Program-made: the position numbers and the translations under genes
Shown: one piece after another, positions 1-7,276 of the stretch
How the letters are laid out: the number at the start of each line of letters is the position of its first letter
Position numbering within the stretch: the first letter of the stretch is position 1
Assembly (NCBI GenBank): GCA_905236845.1
Contig: CAJOQM010000069.1
Coordinates: forward strand, 1 to 50,738
Length of the DNA: 50,738 bases
Direction: 5' to 3'
DNA from: an uncultured Lachnospiraceae bacterium
GTDB taxonomy: Bacteria; Bacillota; Clostridia; Lachnospirales; Lachnospiraceae
Notes under the pieces: generated by a model
Told to the model about the DNA's origin: nothing
Databases searched by the model: none
Seen by the model: only the letters and a program-made list of their open reading frames with translations

Positions 1-222
1 AAGCTCATAAGAAGAAAGTTGCTCCGGCGTTATGTCACCCACATATACGTCGGCATCCTTAAAGACTTCGTTTTTATCACGGACATCTTTAACAGTAATA
101 TCATCTGCCCCGTCAAAAACTCCGAAATCAACCCCCTGTCTTTTTAAAAGACCGGCAGATGATATGCCGCTTTTGCCGGCACCTATTATCAATACTTTTC
201 CTTTAATATCATTAAGAGCCAT
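1..222 (-). CDS. murD: UDP-N-acetylmuramoylalanine--D-glutamate ligase MurD, N-terminal part (runs off the window)
   Basis: The first 74 codons are present and the gene continues past base 1. MurD is the cytoplasmic ATP-dependent ligase that adds D-glutamate to UDP-MurNAc-L-Ala in peptidoglycan precursor synthesis. The visible part starts MALNDIKGK and has the N-terminal Rossmann-like substrate-binding fold with the GAGKSGIS loop at residues 14-21. The ATG lies directly after the mraY stop codon with no spacer, so translation is probably coupled. The mraY-murD order is standard for dcw clusters and supports the call. The Mur ligase ATP-binding and C-terminal domains are outside the window, so integrity cannot be judged. 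Confidence 0.88.
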   Translation of the reverse strand, partial: MALNDIKGKVLIIGAGKSGISSAGLLKRQGVDFGVFDGADDITVKDVRDKNEVFKDADVYVGDITPEQLSSYEL

Positions 223-1194
223 TTATACGCCTCCCACATATAACGCAAATGTGCCCAGAAGACACAATAACACGCTGCAGATCGTAAATACCGTAACTAC
301 CTTGACTTCAGACCATCCGCCCAATTCAAAATGGTGGTGGATTGGAGCCATGCGAAATACCCTTTTCCCCCCGGTCTTTTTAAAATACGTAACCTGTATC
401 ATAACGGAAAGGACTTCCGCAAAATATATAAAGCCAACGATAAGGATATAGATAACAGTTCCCGTCATATATGCAGCCGCAGCTACAAAGCCGCCGAGGG
501 CAAGGGATCCCGTATCGCCCATAAATATTTTTGCGGGATGATGATTGTATACCAAAAATCCCAAAAGAGCTCCTGCAAAAGTCAGACAGACAGCCTCCAC
601 ATCCCCATTAAGCCTAAAGGACGCATATGCAAAAAACAAAGCGACAGGTATTGTAACACAGGATACCAGTCCGTCAAGCCCGTCTGTAAAATTCACTCCG
701 TTTACAGTGCCTATTACCGCAAAATAAACAAGGACATAGCCAAAAAGTCCTATATGGAAAATCTGTCCCATAAAGGGGATTCTGATATCCGTAAATATAC
801 CCGAATTTGCGGTATATTGGGCGGCTATTATAAAAACCGTAGTCACAACGATCTCAAGAGCCATCTTCTGCCGGGGAAGCAGCCCGTCGCTTTTCCTCTT
901 AACCACCTTAAGATAGTCATCAATAAATCCGATTATGCCAAAGCCCAAAGCAAGAGCAAGGACAGGCCAGATCGCAGGGTGGCGGAATCCCAAATATATC
1001 CCGGGTATCAATACTCCCGCAAGGATCATTACGCCGCCCATAGTGGGAGTACCTGTCTTTGCCTGATGGCTTTTGAGCTCTTCTCTTTCTGTCTGGGACG
1101 CCTTAAGCCGCCTTAAAGCGGGAATCACAAAAGGTCCCATAACGGCCACGGTACCAAAGGCTATGACCGCTCCTATTATCATATCGTAATACAT
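223..1194 (-). CDS. mraY: Phospho-N-acetylmuramoyl-pentapeptide-transferase MraY
   Basis: Polytopic membrane enzyme that moves phospho-MurNAc-pentapeptide onto undecaprenyl phosphate to make lipid I. Seen in the sequence: the conserved HQAKTGTPTMGG loop (about residues 43-54), the DD pair in FIDDYLK (about 92-93), NFTDGLDG near 170, GDTGSLALGG near 226 and the HHHFELGG loop near 286, with many hydrophobic helices. Length of about 323 residues is normal. A GTG at 1200 overlaps the upstream PBP stop (GTGA), but the AGGAG element sits too close to it; the ATG at 1194 has AGGAG five bases upstream and is preferred. It is the fifth gene of the mraZ-led dcw operon. Confidence 0.96.
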   Translation of the reverse strand: MYYDMIIGAVIAFGTVAVMGPFVIPALRRLKASQTEREELKSHQAKTGTPTMGGVMILAGVLIPGIYLGFRHPAIWPVLALALGFGIIGFIDDYLKVVKRKSDGLLPRQKMALEIVVTTVFIIAAQYTANSGIFTDIRIPFMGQIFHIGLFGYVLVYFAVIGTVNGVNFTDGLDGLVSCVTIPVALFFAYASFRLNGDVEAVCLTFAGALLGFLVYNHHPAKIFMGDTGSLALGGFVAAAAYMTGTVIYILIVGFIYFAEVLSVMIQVTYFKKTGGKRVFRMAPIHHHFELGGWSEVKVVTVFTICSVLLCLLGTFALYVGGV

Positions 1195-1196
1195 TT

Positions 1197-3038
1197 TCAC
1201 TCCTCTTGCCCGGTGCTTTCCGGAAAAATATTCATATACGGAAGAATCTCTTCAAATATATCATGAGCTATCTCTTCAGCAAAGCCGGCATGAGCCTGAT
1301 CATCGGAATTAGGCTCGTCTACTACGACATAAACTACTACCTGGGGATCGTCTACCGGAGCAAATCCCACAAATGAAACAAGATAATTTTCCTTATCACG
1401 GGGGAGTTTTTCGCCGGTACCGGTCTTTCCGCCTATCTTGTACCCCTCAATCTGACAATCCGTACCGGTCCCCCTCTCTACGGTCTGATACAGATATTCC
1501 TTAAGAAGCTCAGAAGTCTCGGCGGATACTGTTTTCTTAAGGATAACGGGATCTATTGTACTTACGGTGTTGCCGTCGGAATCCACTATCTTTTTTGCCA
1601 CATGAGGCCAGTAATAATCCCCTCCGTTTATAACGGAGCTAAAAGCACTTACAAGCTGAATCATGGTACAGTTGAAGTTTTGCCCGAAGGAATTTGTTGC
1701 AAGGTCAGTTGATATCATGTCTTCTTCGGTATGAATAAGGCTTGATGTAAGAGCTTCTCCCGGAAGATCTATAGTAGTGCGCAATCCAAAATTAAATACG
1801 TTCTGGAAATGACAGAAATTCGTCTTTCCCATTTTTGCCGCAATCTGCATAAGAGCGTCGTTGCATGATTCTTCGATGGCTCCTGACAAAGTCAGCATCC
1901 CGTGACCGTATATATGGGAGCAATGGATGGTATAGCCTCCCACTTCCTGATATCCGTCACAGTAAAAGCTGTCAGAATCACTGACGACTCCCGCATCCAG
2001 AGCTCCTGCTACGGTAAAGACCTTTGCAGTGGATCCCGGCTCATAGGTTTCAGTCACACAGTAATTCTGCCATATTTCATTAAGGGCATCAAGCTCCTCC
2101 TCATCTGTCATGACATTTATTTCTTCATCCGTATAATATGCGGTAAGATCACGGGGATTTGAAAGGTCGTAAGAAGGATACGAAGCCATGGCAAGGATTT
2201 CTCCGCTGTTTGGATCCATAACTATAACAGCGGTATTTTCGCTGCCGTCCTCATCCTCCCGGTATGCTCCGGCGTATTTTTCGTTAAACGCAAGAATCTT
2301 TTCTTCCACAATAGACTGAATATTAAGATCTATTGTACTTACCACAGTATTTCCGTCCTTTGCGGCAATAACGGTAGACTCCACATTACTGTCGGAATTT
2401 AAGTATCCGTACTCCCGCCCGTCTACACCCGTAAGCTCATCATCATAGGAAGATTCCATCCCTGCCATACCTGTGCCGTCTGATGCGGTAAAGCCGATAA
2501 GCTCCGAAGCCAGAGTAGGATACGGATATTCCCGCTGATACTCCGTTTCAAACCACACTCCTCCTATATTGGGGTAGTTTTCATTATCATTCATTCTTTC
2601 TGCAAATTCCGAGATTTCCCCATAAGAAAGCTTTTCAAGAAGCTTTTTATACTGGCTTTGCGGGTTTTCCGAAATATAATTTTCAAGCTCCGTGCTTGAA
2701 AGCTCCGGAAAGCATTCGCAAAGTGAGGTGATCGTCGGGGTAACGTCATCGGAATCCGTCAAAAGGACTTTCGTATCCAGAATAAGATTATAGACCTTTG
2801 TGGATGTGGATATAATAGTTCCGTTCCTGTCTGTAATATCTCCCCGTTTATAAGGGATGGATGTGCTGTCATAGGATTGCTGCGAAAGGACGATCTTGGC
2901 ATATGCGCTTCCGCTTACTGCGTTGATTCTTGTCAATACCCCTATCAATGCAACAAAAGCAAGCGTGATGGCTCCAAAAGTAAGCATCAGCTTGCGTTTC
3001 ATTGTTATATGTATTCTTTTAAATTTCAACTTCTTCAT
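1197..3038 (-). CDS. Class B penicillin-binding protein (FtsI/PBP2B/SpoVD type transpeptidase)
   Basis: Membrane-anchored DD-transpeptidase that cross-links peptidoglycan, most likely at the septum given its place between ftsL and mraY. A short basic cytoplasmic N-terminus and one membrane helix (about residues 14-34) are followed by the PBP dimerisation region with RGDITDRNG near 65 and the transpeptidase domain. The three active-site motifs are visible: STAK near residue 334, SCN near 392 and KTGTGE near 538. The 613-residue protein ends soon after the transpeptidase domain, with no C-terminal PASTA repeat such as SpoVD proteins carry, so it may be the vegetative division PBP. It overlaps the ftsL stop by ATGA. 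The exact paralog name cannot be fixed from sequence alone. Confidence 0.92.
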   Translation of the reverse strand: MKKLKFKRIHITMKRKLMLTFGAITLAFVALIGVLTRINAVSGSAYAKIVLSQQSYDSTSIPYKRGDITDRNGTIISTSTKVYNLILDTKVLLTDSDDVTPTITSLCECFPELSSTELENYISENPQSQYKKLLEKLSYGEISEFAERMNDNENYPNIGGVWFETEYQREYPYPTLASELIGFTASDGTGMAGMESSYDDELTGVDGREYGYLNSDSNVESTVIAAKDGNTVVSTIDLNIQSIVEEKILAFNEKYAGAYREDEDGSENTAVIVMDPNSGEILAMASYPSYDLSNPRDLTAYYTDEEINVMTDEEELDALNEIWQNYCVTETYEPGSTAKVFTVAGALDAGVVSDSDSFYCDGYQEVGGYTIHCSHIYGHGMLTLSGAIEESCNDALMQIAAKMGKTNFCHFQNVFNFGLRTTIDLPGEALTSSLIHTEEDMISTDLATNSFGQNFNCTMIQLVSAFSSVINGGDYYWPHVAKKIVDSDGNTVSTIDPVILKKTVSAETSELLKEYLYQTVERGTGTDCQIEGYKIGGKTGTGEKLPRDKENYLVSFVGFAPVDDPQVVVYVVVDEPNSDDQAHAGFAEEIAHDIFEEILPYMNIFPESTGQEE

Positions 3039-3529
3039 CTGGCCTGTTTCATATAGTCTGTCTCATCCACGGAATAATATACGATCTGGTCTGCGTCGGG
3101 ATATTGCATCCCCATGGCAAACGCCCTGGCTTTAACATAATCAAGGTCAGTTGATGTCTCTATGTTAAGCTCTGTCTCGTCATTGTCGGATCTTAAATTT
3201 ATTATCTCAGACTCAAGAGACGAAATGGATGAGATATGGTTCGTTATCTGCGACTGCATATATATGTATATGCCGCAGATAGAAAACAACACGCTGGTAC
3301 ATACCATAAGAAACATAACATAGACCGGGCTCATATAAAGAGCGCGTTCCCTGTTTCTTGCGGTGCGGCGCAGTTCCATCTGCTTGCGGCGGTTCTTTAA
3401 GATCTTGCTGTCTTTTCTGACATTATGCCTTAAAGGAGATGCGTCGGCACGTCTTACAGTATTTCCTTCAATCTCAAATGTACCGATTTGTGCGCTTTTT
3501 GTCAAATTTTTTCTTTCAGTTTCAGGCAT
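3035..3529 (-). CDS. ftsL: FtsL-like cell division protein
   Basis: Small bitopic division protein of 164 residues. It has a long basic cytoplasmic N-terminus (about 66 residues, rich in Arg and Lys), one membrane helix at about residues 67-90, then an extracellular heptad-like segment (about 95-125) of the FtsL/DivIC type. Sequence conservation in this family is very low, so the call rests on topology and on position between rsmH and the class B PBP, where ftsL sits in most dcw operons. In known systems FtsL forms a complex with FtsB/DivIC and FtsQ/DivIB that activates FtsWI. Its stop overlaps the PBP start (ATGA). Confidence 0.8.
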   Translation of the reverse strand: MPETERKNLTKSAQIGTFEIEGNTVRRADASPLRHNVRKDSKILKNRRKQMELRRTARNRERALYMSPVYVMFLMVCTSVLFSICGIYIYMQSQITNHISSISSLESEIINLRSDNDETELNIETSTDLDYVKARAFAMGMQYPDADQIVYYSVDETDYMKQAR

Positions 3530-3547
3530 GGCATCCTCCCATCCTTT

Positions 3548-4495
3548 TTACTTTATTTCCGCCCTTTTGAAGACCCGAAGCTTCGCACTGTGAGCTCTGG
3601 GATTTTTTTCCAATTCTTCTTCAGATGCGGTAATCGGTTTCCTTGACGCCAATCCTTTGGCTTTTCTTCCGCAGGTGCACATCGGAAATTCCGGAGGGCA
3701 TATGCAGGGGTTTTGTGCTGTTTTAAACTTCTCTTTTACTATCCTGTCTTCCAGAGAATGAAAGGTAATAACCGCAAGGACTCCGCCCGGATTCAAAATA
3801 TCTATCATTCCTTCGAGACTTTCGGAAAGCTGGGTAAGCTCTCTGTTTAGCTCGATCCTTACCGCCTGAAAAACCCTGGCTTCCGGATGAGCTTTCTTCG
3901 TTCTTATCTTTGCGGGGATGGCTGCCTTTATGACTTCCGTAAACTCCCCTGTAGTTTCTATTGGTTTTTGCGCCCTTCTTTTTACTATGTGTGACGCTAT
4001 ATTTTGAGCAAATTTTTCTTCGCCGTATTCCCTGAATATCCGTGCAAGCTCCGCCTTGTCATATGTATTTATCACATCCCGGGCGCTTAAGCTGTCTTCC
4101 CTGTCCATTCTCATATCTAAAGGAGCATCCGGATCCCTGTAGGAAAATCCCCTTTGAGGATCGTCAAACTGATGGGAGGAGACGCCGAGGTCAAGAAGAA
4201 TTCCGTCAACCGCCTCGACCTCGAGGCGTCTAAGCAAAATGAACAAATGCTCGTAAGTGTCTTTAATTATTGTTACCCTGTCTTTATAAGGTTCAAGCCG
4301 CTTTGAAGCTGCTTCTATGGCTTCGGAATCTCTGTCTATCCCGATGAGCCTTCCGCCATCTACAAGGCGCTTTGCGATTTCAAAGGAATGTCCGCCGCCG
4401 CCCAATGTGCAGTCAACGTATATACCGTCGGGCTTTATATCCAGCGCTTCTATGGTTTCTTCCAACAAAACGGATGTATGCTTAAATTCCATCAT
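3548..4495 (-). CDS. rsmH: 16S rRNA (cytosine(1402)-N(4))-methyltransferase RsmH
   Basis: SAM-dependent enzyme that N4-methylates C1402 in the decoding centre of 16S rRNA. The start [11 protein letters not shown], the SAM-binding [10 protein letters not shown] loop (about residues 28-37), [10 protein letters not shown], the [17 protein letters not shown] block and the [12 protein letters not shown] motif are all typical of RsmH/MraW. Length of about 315 residues is normal. Two ATG codons at 4495 and 4492 are possible starts; the first overlaps the mraZ stop as TGATG and is taken here. There is no good Shine-Dalgarno sequence, so reinitiation after mraZ is likely. It is the second gene of the dcw operon. 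Confidence 0.96.
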   Translation of the reverse strand: MMEFKHTSVLLEETIEALDIKPDGIYVDCTLGGGGHSFEIAKRLVDGGRLIGIDRDSEAIEAASKRLEPYKDRVTIIKDTYEHLFILLRRLEVEAVDGILLDLGVSSHQFDDPQRGFSYRDPDAPLDMRMDREDSLSARDVINTYDKAELARIFREYGEEKFAQNIASHIVKRRAQKPIETTGEFTEVIKAAIPAKIRTKKAHPEARVFQAVRIELNRELTQLSESLEGMIDILNPGGVLAVITFHSLEDRIVKEKFKTAQNPCICPPEFPMCTCGRKAKGLASRKPITASEEELEKNPRAHSAKLRVFKRAEIK

Positions 4496-4929
4496 CAAAT
4501 ATTAAAACCAAGCTCCGAAAGATCTGTGGCAATATCATCCAGGTCATCATAGTCGTTGTATTCATTCCACTTATCAACATCCCAGATTTCCACTCTGTCA
4601 AGGACTCCCGTAAGGACGACTTCCTTTTTCAGACCCGCATGTTCCCTCAAAGCCGAGGGTATCAGTATCCTTCCCTGTTTATCGGGCTCTGCCACTGCGG
4701 CCTTTGCGGTAAAGAATCTGATAAATTTCCTGGCATCGTTATTTCCGGTACCCGGAAGTTCTCTTAACTTCTCTTCAAACTCCTCCCAGGCATCCATAGG
4801 ATAAGCAAAGAGGCATCCGTCCGTTCCGCGGGTCAGCATAAACTCATCCCCCAGCTTCTCCCGAAGCTTTGCGGGAATGGTAAGCCTGCTCTTATCATCA
4901 ATTGTATGAGAATATTCCCCCACGAACAT
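4495..4929 (-). CDS. mraZ: Transcriptional regulator MraZ
   Basis: Ring-forming DNA-binding protein of the SpoVT/AbrB fold that binds direct repeats upstream of its own dcw operon; it represses the operon in E. coli and the outcome varies between species. The start [21 protein letters not shown] and the second copy around [20 protein letters not shown] show the two family repeats; length is 144 residues. An in-frame GTG at 4941 is possible, but the ATG at 4929 matches the family N-terminus and has AGGAAG eleven bases upstream. It is the first gene of the operon, directly behind a regular array of GTGG boxes that is probably its own operator. Confidence 0.96.
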   Translation of the reverse strand: MFVGEYSHTIDDKSRLTIPAKLREKLGDEFMLTRGTDGCLFAYPMDAWEEFEEKLRELPGTGNNDARKFIRFFTAKAAVAEPDKQGRILIPSALREHAGLKKEVVLTGVLDRVEIWDVDKWNEYNDYDDLDDIATDLSELGFNI

Positions 4930-4937
4930 GGTCTTCA

Positions 4938-5002
4938 CCACTTCCTACCACTTTGCTCCACTTTCTACCACTATAGCCCACATTCTACTACTAATCCCCC
5001 AC
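4938..5002 (-). promoter_or_regulatory. Putative MraZ operator: GTGG boxes at 10-bp spacing
   Basis: Read on the minus strand, GTGG occurs at 4999-5002, 4978-4981, 4968-4971, 4958-4961, 4948-4951 and 4938-4941, with a degenerate GTAG at 4988-4991. Steps are 10 bp throughout except one of 11. MraZ is known to bind GTGG-type direct repeats at about this spacing. The array runs from inside the promoter spacer to just upstream of the mraZ start and includes the Shine-Dalgarno region, so bound MraZ could block transcription initiation. Confidence 0.82.
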
Positions 5003-5010
5003 AAATGCAA
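4982..5010 (-). promoter_or_regulatory. Sigma-A-type promoter of the mraZ dcw operon
   Basis: On the minus strand TTGCAT (5005-5010) is followed by a 17-bp spacer and TAGAAT (4982-4987). Both elements are flanked or overlapped by GTGG boxes. A long A/T-rich tract upstream (about 5011-5050) could act as an UP element. The rfbC terminator lies just upstream, so the dcw operon appears to be transcribed independently. Confidence 0.7.
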
Positions 5011-5102
5011 GCCAAAAATTAAAAAAAAATTAAAAAACTTTAAAAATACTATATACGATGGGGCTTTTTGAAACGAAACACCAGATATTGGGTAGAGGGC
5101 AC

Positions 5103-5132
5103 AAAAAAAGCAGGAGCTAAATCGCTCCTGCT
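5103..5132 (-). terminator. Rho-independent terminator after rfbC
   Basis: On the minus strand a perfect 9-bp stem (AGCAGGAGC pairing with GCTCCTGCT) with a 6-nt loop is followed by six T residues. It begins about 17 nt after the rfbC stop and closes the long thrS-to-rfbC gene run before the mraZ promoter. Confidence 0.9.
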
Positions 5133-5148
5133 TACTAAAATCAGTTCC

Positions 5149-5724
5149 TTATAACGAATGTATTGCGCTTTCCTGGAATTCTATGCCGCACTCGGCAAGG
5201 GTGGGATTCTTCGTATCCTTATCGCTAAGGATGATTTCCCCCACTTCCGGCCACTTTATCCCAACCCCAGGGTCGTTCCAGATGATGCCGCCTTCGTCCT
5301 CGGGATGATAGACCTCGTCGCATTTATAGGCGAATTCCGCATAGTCGGAAACCACTACAAATCCATGGGCAAAGCCTCTGGGTATCATAAACTGCTTTTT
5401 GTTCTCTCCGGAAAGAAGGACGCCTTCCCACTTGCCGTATGTCGCAGACCCCTTTCGCAAGTCAACAGCTACATCAAACACCTCTCCGGAAAGCACCCGA
5501 ACAAGCTTTGCCTGGGGATGAGTCTTCTGGAAATGCAGCCCCCGAAGCACCCCTTTGCGGGATGAGGACTGGTTATCCTGAACAAAATCATAGCATAGTC
5601 CCGCCTCGTCAAAGTCTGTTTTTTTGTATGTCTCCATGAAATATCCCCGGTTGTCGCCGTAGGATTTAACATCGATAACATACACACCTTCAATAGAAGT
5701 CTTATTAAAAGTAAAATTGCTCAT
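5149..5724 (-). CDS. rfbC: dTDP-4-dehydrorhamnose 3,5-epimerase
   Basis: Cytoplasmic cupin-fold enzyme that epimerises C3 and C5 of dTDP-4-dehydro-6-deoxy-glucose on the way to dTDP-L-rhamnose, a precursor of wall polysaccharides. Family motifs are visible: GVYVIDVKSYGDNRGYFMETY near the N-terminus, QDNQSSSRKGVLRGLHFQ containing the catalytic His (about residue 63), and IPRGFAHGFVV. Length of 191 residues is normal. No rfbA, rfbB or rfbD lies nearby, so here it is a stand-alone member at the end of a housekeeping operon. It starts one base after the rpe stop codon. Confidence 0.95.
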   Translation of the reverse strand: MSNFTFNKTSIEGVYVIDVKSYGDNRGYFMETYKKTDFDEAGLCYDFVQDNQSSSRKGVLRGLHFQKTHPQAKLVRVLSGEVFDVAVDLRKGSATYGKWEGVLLSGENKKQFMIPRGFAHGFVVVSDYAEFAYKCDEVYHPEDEGGIIWNDPGVGIKWPEVGEIILSDKDTKNPTLAECGIEFQESAIHSL

Positions 5725-5725
5725 C

Positions 5726-6391
5726 TTATTTATCCGCCTTTCTCATTGCTTCCTTAAACATCTTTACATTACCTGCTATATCGCCCTTAAATACAGAGCT
5801 TCCCGCTACTATTACATTTGCGCCGGCTTCCAATATATCGGAAATATTGTCCTTTGAAGCTCCTCCGTCTATCTGGATATCCGTATGGAGTCCTTTTTCA
5901 TTGATAATATTCCTCAACTCCCTAATCTTATCATAACAGTATGGGATAAAGGACTGTCCGCCGTATCCGGGGTTTACCGTCATAATAAGAACCATATCAG
6001 CAAGCTCAAGAGCAGACAGCACATCCGAAAGAGGAGTCATGGGATTTAATGCGACTCCAGCCGGAAGACCCTCATCCTTTACCATATGAAGCGCCCTGTC
6101 CAGGTGATTAGTGCTTTCCGCATGCACCGTTATCCTGTCTGCTCCGGCATCTATAAAATCCCGAATATGAAGCTCGGGGCTTTCTATCATAAGATGTACA
6201 TCAAAAGGAATGTCAAAGGATTTTTTAAGCGACGATAAAACCGGCGTTCCGAATGAAATAGAAGGAACAAATCTCCCGTCCATAACATCAAAATGAAGCC
6301 AGTCGGCTCCTGCGTCCTTTGCTTCATTAATCTGCTCCGATGCCCTTGCAAAATCCAAAGAAAGGATAGAGGGTGCAAGCACATAATTCAT
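5726..6391 (-). CDS. rpe: Ribulose-phosphate 3-epimerase
   Basis: TIM-barrel metalloenzyme interconverting D-ribulose 5-phosphate and D-xylulose 5-phosphate in the pentose phosphate pathway. Motifs seen: APSILSLDFA at the N-terminus, HFDVMDGRFVPSISFG, DVHLMIESPE, MTVNPGYGGQSFIP, IDGGASKDN and NVIVAGSSVFKG, which carry the metal-binding His and Asp residues and the phosphate loop. Length of 221 residues is normal. It lies directly downstream of rsgA, an arrangement (prkC-rsgA-rpe) widespread in Firmicutes, and the start is adjacent to the rsgA stop. Confidence 0.97.
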   Translation of the reverse strand: MNYVLAPSILSLDFARASEQINEAKDAGADWLHFDVMDGRFVPSISFGTPVLSSLKKSFDIPFDVHLMIESPELHIRDFIDAGADRITVHAESTNHLDRALHMVKDEGLPAGVALNPMTPLSDVLSALELADMVLIMTVNPGYGGQSFIPYCYDKIRELRNIINEKGLHTDIQIDGGASKDNISDILEAGANVIVAGSSVFKGDIAGNVKMFKEAMRKADK

Positions 6392-7276
6392 TTAATATCT
6401 CCTCCTTGTTTTAAGCTCCGTATAGAGCCTGCAATAATTTTCGTAACGGGGCTTTGAAATATCTCCCCGGTTTAAAGCCTCTATGACTTCACAGCCCGGC
6501 TCCGATATATGGGAGCATCCCCTGAATCTGCATTTTTCTTCGTATGGCGCAAACTCAGGCATAAAAGAAGACAGCTCCTTAGCCTCCATATTGTCAATTA
6601 TAAGGGAGGTAAAGCCCGGAGTGTCCATAACAAATGTATCATCCAACCCGTCTGCGGGGAAGATCTCACTGTGACGGGTGGTATGTTTGCCCCGGTTTAT
6701 TTTCCTGCTGATATCCCCTGTTTCCATATTGGCATCAGAACACAGGCGGTTTATCAAAGTGGATTTTCCTACTCCCGAGGGTCCGGAAAAAACAGTGGTC
6801 TTTCCTTTGATAATATCCGAAAGCCCTTCTATTCCGTCACCCGTCAATGCATTCGTAAACAAAACGGGACATCCGGTATTTATGTACCGGCCCAGAAATT
6901 CATCCTTAAGCTTGTCCGTCAGTCTGTCAGACTTGTTAAAGCACACTGCACAGGGTATCCCCTGAGACTCCATAGATATCATAAATTTATCCGCAAGAGG
7001 AAAATTAGGATCCGGACCTGATACCGCAAGGACTATAAGTGCCATATCCGCATTCGATACTTCCGGTCTTACAAGCTCGTTTTTTCTGGGAAGTATTTCA
7101 TCTATATTGCCTTCCCTGTCTCCTTCGTGGGTAACGGTCATTTTCACCATATCTCCCACCAGAGGCTTCACCTTTTCCTTTCGGAATATTCCTCTTGCCC
7201 TGCACGCCCATTCCCCTTCTCCGGGGACATAGACATAGAAGAAGCCGCCAATGCTTTTAACAATCTTTCCCGTCAC
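6392..7276 (-). CDS. rsgA: Ribosome small subunit-dependent GTPase RsgA
   Basis: Circularly permuted GTPase that acts late in 30S subunit assembly. Visible in order: N-terminal OB fold; the G4 motif NKSD at residues 114-117 placed before the G1 loop GPSGVGKST at 165-173, which is the diagnostic permutation; G3 DTPG at 218-221; and a C-terminal zinc site from Cys249, Cys254, His256 and Cys262. Length 294 residues. The start codon is GTG, overlapping the prkC stop as GTGA. In Gram-positive bacteria RsgA is a known phosphorylation target of PrkC-type kinases, which fits its place directly behind prkC. Confidence 0.97.
   Translation of the reverse strand: MTGKIVKSIGGFFYVYVPGEGEWACRARGIFRKEKVKPLVGDMVKMTVTHEGDREGNIDEILPRKNELVRPEVSNADMALIVLAVSGPDPNFPLADKFMISMESQGIPCAVCFNKSDRLTDKLKDEFLGRYINTGCPVLFTNALTGDGIEGLSDIIKGKTTVFSGPSGVGKSTLINRLCSDANMETGDISRKINRGKHTTRHSEIFPADGLDDTFVMDTPGFTSLIIDNMEAKELSSFMPEFAPYEEKCRFRGCSHISEPGCEVIEALNRGDISKPRYENYCRLYTELKTRRRY

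Noticed and set aside
331..1116. A 261-codon open frame on the plus strand opposite mraY
   Set aside because: Antisense to a clearly conserved membrane enzyme; Lys/Tyr/His-rich shadow with no recognisable domain.
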